A program made the position numbers and the translations under genes. A stretch of 64,000 nt of DNA from JABWAN01 sp041918175 (GTDB lineage: Bacteria; Zhuqueibacterota; Zhuqueibacteria; Zhuqueibacterales; Zhuqueibacteraceae): positions 132,505 to 196,504 of the forward strand of contig JAYRWE010000109.1 in NCBI GenBank assembly GCA_041918175.1, read 5' to 3'. Shown piece after piece: positions 35,045 to 43,400 of the stretch. Position 1 is the first letter of the stretch, and the number at the start of each line of letters is the position of its first letter. The notes under the pieces are model-generated. The model was not told where the DNA came from and ran no database searches. It was given only the letters and a program-made list of their open reading frames with translations.

Positions 35045-35289
35045 TTTAAGTTTGGGAAGAGTTACAAATGAAAAATCGTATTGCCGGTATTCGTTTAGTA
35101 TCGCCTCGCCAACAACGCGATAAACTAGAAACAAATGCCGCGTACTGGCTAAAATTTGCGGCAGATTCCAAAAATTATATTTCGTTCAAATCCTTCCGCA
35201 TTTTGTCTGAGCGCGCTTACAAACAGATCGTAACATGCGTTATATAAGTTTCACGAACAGCTTCAACTCGTGCAAGGAGGCACAAACCG

Positions 35290-36564
35290 ATGCTGCGAAA
35301 ACTCTTCACCGTTTGCCAGGAATGGCTCGGGCATACCTCGACCGCTTCGCCTACTTCTTCCCTCGCGCTGGAATTTCGCAGCGCGCCGGCTTCAAGCTGG
35401 AATGCGTTGCTCCGGCAATTTGCCGAGCATTGGCAGCCCACGCTGCGGCAAGTCCCGCCCCAGGAAAAAAATTATCGCGCACTCTTCAGCGCTTCTCCCG
35501 ATGGCCTCTTTGTAATCAATCGTGATCTGCAGTTTGTGGAAGTGAACGACAGCCTGTGTCGCATGTGGGGCTGGAGCCGCAAAGAATTCTTAACCCAGAC
35601 CTTGCCGGAAGCTTTGGCCGGCGCGGATTGCGATCCGGAATTCTTTTCCGATTTGTTGGCGCGCACGGCCGGCCGCGGGGAGTTGACGCTCAAGCCGGCG
35701 AACGATACGATGCGTGTGCTCGAATTGCAAACGAGCGCTTTGACGCGAGACCTCTTCATGGGCCAAGCGCGCGACATTACTGTGAGAAAAGAACGTGAGC
35801 GTGAGCTTTGTCGCGCCGCGGAGTGGCGCGCGCTGTTGCTGCGCTCGCTCAATTGCGGGCTGGGCCTCATCGATGGCGAGGGCCAAGTGTTGCTGTGCAA
35901 CCGTGCATTTGAAACCGCTCTTGGTCTTTCGGCGCAGTACCTACATCGCGTCTCATTGCTGAAACCTTTTTGGCATACGCCGCAACGCGAGTGTTTGTGG
36001 TCGCTGTGTAACTTGGAGGGAGTGCCCGTATTTGGCGCGCAGAATCCGTTTTACCGTGCTGCCCAACTGCAACAACGCGTGAGCGAGTGCCGCCTGCGTG
36101 TTCTTCCGCGCGACAAAATGTGTTTGATCGACGCTGCGCCGCTGCATGACGAGCACAACATTTTGCTCGGCGTGGTCGTTACCGTGCGCGACATTTCAGG
36201 ACAATATCGCCAGGAACAGGAAGCCTTGGCACAACGTCGAACAGAGGAACAAGCCGCTCGCTTCGCGGCACAACGCACTCTGGCGCGCGAGATTGTGCCG
36301 GCGCTCGAAGAGCCGAGCAGCGGCATCGCGCTCTATGCACAGATGTTGTTGAATCATCTCCCCGCGGGCTGCGAAGAAGCCGTGCTTGCGCGCGGCATTG
36401 TGCAAGAAACGCGGGGCTTGTTGGAAGTTATTCGCGAACTGCGTGCATTGTCACAGGCCGGCATCGCCAAAACAGAAAAACCAAAATTCAAAAATCACGA
36501 TCGTGCAACTATGCCCGAACTTGATCTGAGCGAAAACGGAGCTTGGCCGCTCGCGGTGAATTGA
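35290..36564 (+). CDS. PAS-domain protein with degenerate histidine-kinase helix, no ATPase domain
   Basis: A 424-residue protein; ATG 35290 follows a strong AAGGAGG. A PAS domain spans about 60-175 (YRALFSASPDGLFVINRDLQ ... ARDITVRKERERE) and a second about 180-310, ending VVVTVRDISGQYRQEQEA. A coiled-coil leads into LAREIVPALEEPSSGIALYA, which aligns with the dimerisation helix of kinases (LAHEIRNPLxGI). The phospho-acceptor His is Arg333 and no HATPase domain follows. It may be a receptor, dimerisation partner or decayed kinase. No regulator gene is adjacent. Confidence 0.8.
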   Translation: MLRKLFTVCQEWLGHTSTASPTSSLALEFRSAPASSWNALLRQFAEHWQPTLRQVPPQEKNYRALFSASPDGLFVINRDLQFVEVNDSLCRMWGWSRKEFLTQTLPEALAGADCDPEFFSDLLARTAGRGELTLKPANDTMRVLELQTSALTRDLFMGQARDITVRKERERELCRAAEWRALLLRSLNCGLGLIDGEGQVLLCNRAFETALGLSAQYLHRVSLLKPFWHTPQRECLWSLCNLEGVPVFGAQNPFYRAAQLQQRVSECRLRVLPRDKMCLIDAAPLHDEHNILLGVVVTVRDISGQYRQEQEALAQRRTEEQAARFAAQRTLAREIVPALEEPSSGIALYAQMLLNHLPAGCEEAVLARGIVQETRGLLEVIRELRALSQAGIAKTEKPKFKNHDRATMPELDLSENGAWPLAVN

Positions 36565-36604
36565 GTCGGATTCATTTTCACGAATTCACGAACGCCCCAA
36601 AATC

Positions 36605-36648
36605 AAAACGCACACGAGTACTGTGAACTCGTGTGCGTTTTTGTTTTT
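36605..36648. terminator. Terminator hairpin after the PAS-protein gene
   Basis: AAAACGCACACGAGT, a seven-base loop, then ACTCGTGTGCGTTTT followed by TGTTTTT. A perfect 15-bp stem with T-runs on both strands, 40 bp after the stop, so it may work in both directions. Confidence 0.8.
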
Positions 36649-36757
36649 AATGCAAACAAAGAGCACCACTTTATTGGGGCGCAGCACAATGCCGACGCGT
36701 GCTGCTTAAAATTGCTTGCATCGCTGATTCGGGCTGAGTATTATTTTGCCAACATAT

Positions 36758-37174
36758 TTACGGTGTGAACAAGAGAGCGTTAAAGCCATACTGCCGAAAG
36801 TGAGGATCAGAAGTGAGTGCGTCGGTGAGGTTTTGCTCATCCATGAGTTGAAAGGAGTAGCAATCCGTTAATCCCCATTCTTTGTCGCGCGAACGCACGT
36901 ATAGATCGAAAGCTTTTGCATAAAGCGAATTGCTGTAAGCGTGAAGCATAAAATTTGACCCGTGCAATATATTTTGGATCAGACTCTTTCCTCTTTCACG
37001 GCGATTCTGTCGCGCAAAGCCGTCGCCAAGTTCAAACAAGATTGGTATTGTGACGTGACAGGTAATTTTTTCCGCATCAATTATATCTGCCCACTCTCTC
37101 GCCTTTTGGTGAAAAGCGTCCTTGTGATTATACAAGGCGACAAAGTAACTGGTGTCGGCCAATACTTGTGTCAT
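36758..37174 (-). CDS. vapC: PIN-domain ribonuclease toxin (VapC-like)
   Basis: A 138-residue PIN-domain protein with the acidic active-site set: Asp7 in LADTSYF, Glu48 in ILFELGDG, Asp104 in GLTDCYSF and Asp123 in TSDPHF. VapC-type toxins cut RNA, usually tRNA or rRNA, when freed from the antitoxin. The start overlaps the last base of the upstream small gene, the usual tight coupling of toxin-antitoxin pairs. It looks intact. Confidence 0.87.
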   Translation of the reverse strand: MTQVLADTSYFVALYNHKDAFHQKAREWADIIDAEKITCHVTIPILFELGDGFARQNRRERGKSLIQNILHGSNFMLHAYSNSLYAKAFDLYVRSRDKEWGLTDCYSFQLMDEQNLTDALTSDPHFRQYGFNALLFTP

Positions 37175-37410
37175 TAAAAACGCCTTCCGGTAAAGCTTTC
37201 AACATCATCGGAACGAACAGTGTCGTCATCAAATTCACCGGCGTTCTCGTCGGCCCATTTTGCCATATTGAAAGGTTGAGAAGGCGCGGCTGCGAGAGCG
37301 GGCTTGATGAAAAGCCGCACTTCGACTTCCTGCCCAGCCTCGAGTTTGGGCAAATGAATAGAAATTCGCTTTGATTTTGGGAGCTTTTTTACGAAAGCGA
37401 TTGATTCCAT
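37174..37410 (-). CDS. Antitoxin partner of the PIN toxin
   Basis: A 78-residue acidic protein directly upstream of the PIN toxin, with adjoining stop and start. The N-terminal half (KRISIHLPKLEAGQEVEVRL) could form a small beta DNA-binding or dimerisation unit. The C-terminal half (WADENAGEFDDDTVRSDD) is the charged, flexible tail usual for antitoxins that wrap the toxin, ending SFTGRRF. The family cannot be named with certainty. It probably represses its own promoter, which lies in the 14-bp-plus gap facing the giant TPR-CHAT gene. Confidence 0.78.
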   Translation of the reverse strand: MESIAFVKKLPKSKRISIHLPKLEAGQEVEVRLFIKPALAAAPSQPFNMAKWADENAGEFDDDTVRSDDVESFTGRRF

Positions 37411-37424
37411 AAATTAACCTCAGA

Positions 37425-40400
37425 ATGTTTTTGCGAAAGATCATCGTGTCGCCTATGAGAAAAGATACTCAAGTTTCCTGGAGGTGTCAAGCTAAGTGTC
37501 TGATTTTTTCTCGGTGCGTTCATTTAAGCAACTTCAGATCGAAACGCTCACGGTATAGTTTGCAAGTGTGCATTGTTTTCTTTTTTAGTTTGCTCTGTGG
37601 ATTTACCCTTTCTTCCGAAACGGGGGCGAAGCATGCTTTCACGGAAGAGCATCATTTAACTTCTCCCTTCCCGCTCACCACGCATCCCGAAGCCGATCTC
37701 ATGCCCGCGATTAGCGCGGACGGCAAGTGGCTCGCGTATGTTTCGCGGCAAAACGGCAACTATGATATTTGGGTGCGCGCCACCTCGGGGGGATTGCCGA
37801 GCTTGCTCACCACCAATACGAGTGATGATTACAGCCCGGCCTGGTCACCCGACAACAAAACGCTCGTGTTCGTTTCACGACGCGATGATGCCGAGGGCGA
37901 TCTCTATCTGCTCGAACTAAAAGCGCGTGAAGACGGCTTTGCCCCAGGCCAGACCAAACGCCTCACTGCGAATTTGCAGCGAGAAGCGTTTCCGTGCTTT
38001 TCTCCCGACGGAAAAAGAATTTCGTATAGTTTTGGCGCAAAAGGGGAAGAGCAGATTTGGCTGCATGAAATGAAAACCGGCACACAATATCCACTCACCA
38101 CACGGGGCGGCACGGAGCCCGCGTGGTCGCCTCGCGGCAGTGAGTTGGCGATTGCGGCGCGCACCGCCGAAACGAACGAGCAACAAATTTTTATCATTCA
38201 CGCAGACACGGCGCAGGCCGATTATCTTCGCCGTCAAATTACTTTTGACGGCGACAATCATTTTCCAACGTGGTCGCCGGAGGGCAAACGCATTCTGGTG
38301 CAACGCGAAACGCGCGCTATCGATCAGAACAAAAAACATTCGCGCTTGTATGTTGTGCCGTTAGAACTGAATGCCGGAAGCCTGGAACAACTTTCTGTTG
38401 GTTTGCAAATCACGCCGCATTCTGAAGACGCGTTGTTTCCATGCTGGGGCCACGACGGCATGGTTTATTATGCTGCCGCACGTTACGGCAATCTCGATCT
38501 TTGGCGAATTCCTGAGAGCGGCCCGATTCCACGTTTCGCTACGCCTGCCGCGGCTTTTGCTCACGCGCAAACCATCGCCACACACGAAACCGCAGTGCTC
38601 GCGTTTTCCGCGCTGCGCTATCATTTTCCAGACTCCACGCACTGGCTTGCACGCGCCGGAGTAGAAATGGGGCGGCGCTATTTGCTAATGGCTGAAACCG
38701 AGCAAGCACGCAAGAGTTGGAACAACGTCACGCTCTATTACCTCGGTGAAAACGAGGGCGCTGGCCTTGCCGAGTTGGAGCTGGCAAAGTTGGATGGCAA
38801 CGTGGAGCGATTCGCGCTCTTGCGCGAACGATACCGCGCTTGGCCGCTGGTGCAGGCGCTCTGCATGTTGGAACAAGGCTTGGCTTTGCAACAGCAGCGG
38901 CAGTTTGAGCCGGCGCTGCAAATTTTTCAAACGCTCGCGCAAACCTTTTCACAATTGCGTGAAGTCAAATATCGTGCAGAACGAAGCAGCGCCGAGTTGT
39001 TGTTGCAGCTAGAGCGCAGAGAAGATGCAGAAGCACGTTATGCCGCACTTCTTGCCGAGTCGCGCGAGCAACGCGAGTGGTATGAATCTGCCTCGGCGCG
39101 CTTGCTTGCCATTGCGCCGCAACTTGCGGGCTTAAGCGATACGCTGGCTGCTTATCAACGTTTGCAACAAAGGCATGCCGCGCAGCCGGAAATTGTTTTT
39201 GCCGCGCGTTTTGGCATTGCCGAAAAACTCCAGCGTGACGGCGAAGCGCAGCTCGCGGAAAACGAATGGCGCGATATTATTTCTGCGCTCGCGCCGTTCT
39301 CTGCGCCGAATCTCCGCGCCATACGCGCTCGTGCCTTGCACCATTTGCTCCGCATGCAAATCGCGCGCAATGATCTGCCGCTGGCGCAATCGCTTTACGA
39401 ACAACTCACCCAAGAACACCATGCGCCTGCGGATTCGGCGCTGCGGCAAGCGGCGCGGGCAGACTTAACCCAGGCCCTGCTCCGACGCGGAAGATTGCTC
39501 CTCGCCGCGCGTGATTTACAACTCGCGCTTGCGGCATTCCGGCAAGCGCGTATTTATGAAGCAAGGGAAGTGGAAGCGCATCGCGGTTACATTGAAGCCA
39601 TGAACGGCCTCGATCAAATCGACGAAGCCGTTGCCGAATACGAATTTCTCACGCAGCAGCAGCCGCGCAACGAAATTTTGCTTTATGCGTTGGGCTTGGC
39701 CTATTCCTATAAAGGCGAAGGCAATGCGAATATTTTGCGTCGTTCTTCAAGTGTGATCGCCTCCGCGCTCGCGCTCAATTATCGCCTGGTGCCGGCCTAT
39801 CTCACGTTGGGTTTTAATTATGAAGGCATCGAACAGTTGGAGCAAAAGGAACGCGCGCGCAAAAAGAATTTTTTCGAGCGCATTGCTTTTGCCTTGCCCG
39901 ACTTTATGGATAATCTGCGCCGCACGCTCACGTTTCGCCCGCCGAAACCACATGCGCGCTGGTATGAACGCGCGCTCGAAGCATTGACGATGGCGATTGC
40001 GCTAAACGATGAAACGACGCATCCCCAGCGCGAAGCACAGCTCGCGCTCAACCTCGCAAACATCTACTACAATCTCGGCGAGTTCGCCGCGCAGAATGCC
40101 TTTCGCTATTATCAAATCAAGCAGCAGTATGACAGCACTTTTGTTTCGCCTAGACAGCGCGCCGTGGTTATGGAGCGCATGGGCGAAACCGGCTGGCTCA
40201 GCGGCAAATATGAGGAAGCAACGCCGCTTTTGCGCGAGGCGGTGAAGCAATACCAACTGTTGCGCGAGCCGGAGGGCGAGTTACGAAACATTTTGCGACT
40301 CGCTTTGCTTTATCAAACCAGCGGCGAGCATAACACTTCCAATGAATGGTTTCGCGAGTTTATCACCGTGAGCCGGCGCGAAAATCGAGAAAACAATTTG

Positions 40401-43400
40401 GCGCAAGTCTGGCGCACCATTGCGCGCAATCATCAACTGCAAGCAGAGACGGACGAAGCGCTCAAACGCAGCCAACGCGCGCTCAATTTGCTGGAAGCGC
40501 AAGATCGCAGCGATTTTCCTCAACCGGAAAAAAGCAAGCTCACGATCAAGCTTTTGGGGTTGCCGATCTTTTGGCATACCCTCGCTCCGACCGGAGAAGA
40601 ATCCAACACCGAAGGCTTGACGTTTGAGCAGGAACGCGAGTTGGTGTTTTCAATCATGGAAGAAAGCCACGCGACGCAAAAGGATTTCGAGGCCGCAATT
40701 GCCGAGCTTGAGAAAAAACTCGCGAGTTTTCGGCAGCGCAAAGATCGCAAAGGCGAAGCGCTCGCGCTTAACAACCTCGGTTCGCTGTGGTATAGTCTGC
40801 ATGAGTTCGAGCGAGCGCATGCGCACTATAATACGTCCGCGCAAATCTGCGCTGCGCACGATTTCGCCGGAGGCTTGTTGAGCAACATTATCAATCTCGG
40901 CAACCTGGCGTTGCTACGCGTGCGCACGGGCGATGAAACGATTCCAACCACGAGTGCCTCGTTGGATTCGCTCATGCCGCTCGCGTGGGCCGCGTTGCCG
41001 CAAGCGCCCGAGGCGCAACAACTTGCTGTTTGGGCGTTGCGCGGCAACTTGGCTTATTACCGCACGGCGCAGCTCTGGCCGCAAGCCCATGACGAGGCCG
41101 CTGCTGCATCTGCAAATGCCATGGCGCTTGCGGTGCGGCAAACCTTGCAAGCCACGCAATATTTTGCGGAGGCGCGTCGCGGCTACGAGGAAGCGCTGGC
41201 GATCGCAGAACGCCGGCGTTTGTCGCGCGAAGAAATTATTCTGCGGCGCAACCTCGCCAGCTTGTTTGTGCTCGCACAAGATTTTCCTGCCGCATGGGCG
41301 CATTTGCGCCTCGCACACGCGCGCAGCGTCGAAAAAAATCTTCCCCATCTCATTTGGCGCATCGAGCATGCCTTGGGCGCGCTCACCCAAATCGCGCCAC
41401 AATACAGCTTTTCCACGAACTCCGCGCTCGCTTGGTATCAGCACGCGATCGCGCTATTAGAAAACTTGCCCGAAGAACCGGAAGGCGTCGAACAACGCCT
41501 TGTTGAAGGGGATGAACAAAGCGCGCTCTATGAGAACACCATTTCGTTGCTGGCAAAAGAAGCCGAGCCGGTTGAGGAACTGCGCGCACAAGCGTTCGTG
41601 CTTGCAGAAAGGAAACAGGCGCGGCAGTTCATGAAGCTGAGTACGCTGCGCAATATTTTGCCGCATGAGCAAAACCAACGCAACATTTGGGGCGGCAATG
41701 GCGGTGAAGTTTCATATCAGCGCCGCCAATTGAGCCGGCAGCGCGGTGAGTTGCTAAGCTTGCAAGCAGAAGAACCGCAGCGTCCGAAAGAAATTATGCG
41801 CGTGCAAGCGGCTCTGCAAAAAAGCACGGACGCGTATCAAGTATTGGTTGATTCCGCGATGGTGTTGGATCCGGCCTTGGCAAGTTTTTTTAGCGTGCAA
41901 AATTTGGATCTGCAAAGCGTGCGCGATTCGCTCGCGCGGAATACGGCAATCATAAAATACTTTGTTGCCGAGAATAAAATCGTGCTCTGGCTTCTATCTC
42001 GTGATCGTTTTGAGCAGCGCAGCGTGCCGTTTGCGCGAGCGCAATTGCGCCGTGAAATTGCAACACTGCGCCACGCGTTGCGCGCGAACGAGGCCGCCAT
42101 TGCCGCGCGCACGCAGGCGCTTTCGGAGTTGCTGCTCGCGCCCTTGCCTCATTTGGAAGATTACGCGCAGCTTATCATCGTTCCCGACGACGCGTTGCAC
42201 TATTTGCCGTTTGCAATCTTGCCCTATCGTGGCGTGGCTCTCGCGCAGCGCTTTGCCTGCGTGCTCACCTCGAGTGTGCAGGCCTTGCAGTTTGCCGCTC
42301 AACGTAAAACGTTGAGCACAGAGCCATTGCTGATCGTGCAAGACGCCAATGCCGGCACACCGGCGTTTGCAGCGCAGTTGGCTGAATTGCCGGCGCAAAC
42401 TTTTGCCGGTGTGGATTGGCGCGGCGAGGAAGAGCTGCATCCTCGCATTCGTTCTGCCGGTGTGTTGCACCTGCAATCCCGCCTCGTCATGTTTCCGGAG
42501 CGTCCGCAAGATTCACCCTTGGTGTTGCGCTACATGCATGGCGATAGTTTGGCCACGGCGCGGCTGCCGCTCTATCGCATGTTTGAAAATAAACTGCGCG
42601 CCAGCTTGTGTGTGCTGGAGAATATGACCCTGCCTTATCGCGCCGGCTACACCGGAGATGAGTTGATCATATTGCAACGCAGCATGATTAGCGCGGGCGT
42701 GCCTTCCCTTGTGCTGTGCCAATGGGAGGTCGCGCCGGAGATTCGAAATTTCTTTTATGCGGAATTCTACGCCCATGTGAATCGCATGCCTCTCGTTGCG
42801 GCATTGCAGCAGGCGCAAGTGGCCACGCGCAGGCAGTTCCCGCAGACGCAGGATTGGGCTGCGTTTGAGTTGCTCGGTTTTCCCGGCATGAACCAGCAAG
42901 AAAAAGATGCTTTTGCGCAGCGGTACTTTTTAGAAAGAGTGGCCATCGGCAACAATGCGCAGGATGCGAAACAATTTGACAAAGCCGTGCAGTATTATCG
43001 CGAGGCGCTTGCCATGGCGAAGCAGCTTGGGGAAACCGAAGCCGTGCAGCGGCTGCGTTTGCTGATAAAAGCTGCGGCGTTTTTGGACAATGATTTTGTG
43101 ACGATGAGCGAAATTGAAACTTTGTTACTCGCCGACGCGCAAGCGGCACAAGACGGCAAACGCATCGCGCAAAGTTTGCAAAATTTATCGACGTGGCGCT
43201 TGCGCATGCAGGACTATGCTGCCGCGGAGAAAACCGAGCGCACTCTTTTGTCCTTGATGGAGCAAAGCAACAATGCGCCCGCAGTGAGTGCCTCGTATTT
43301 CCGCCTTGCGCAAATTTTCCAGGCCGCGGGTGATTATGACAAGGCGCGCAGTGCGGGCAAAGAAGCTGCAAAAGTTTTAGCAACCCTGAACTATCCGCTG

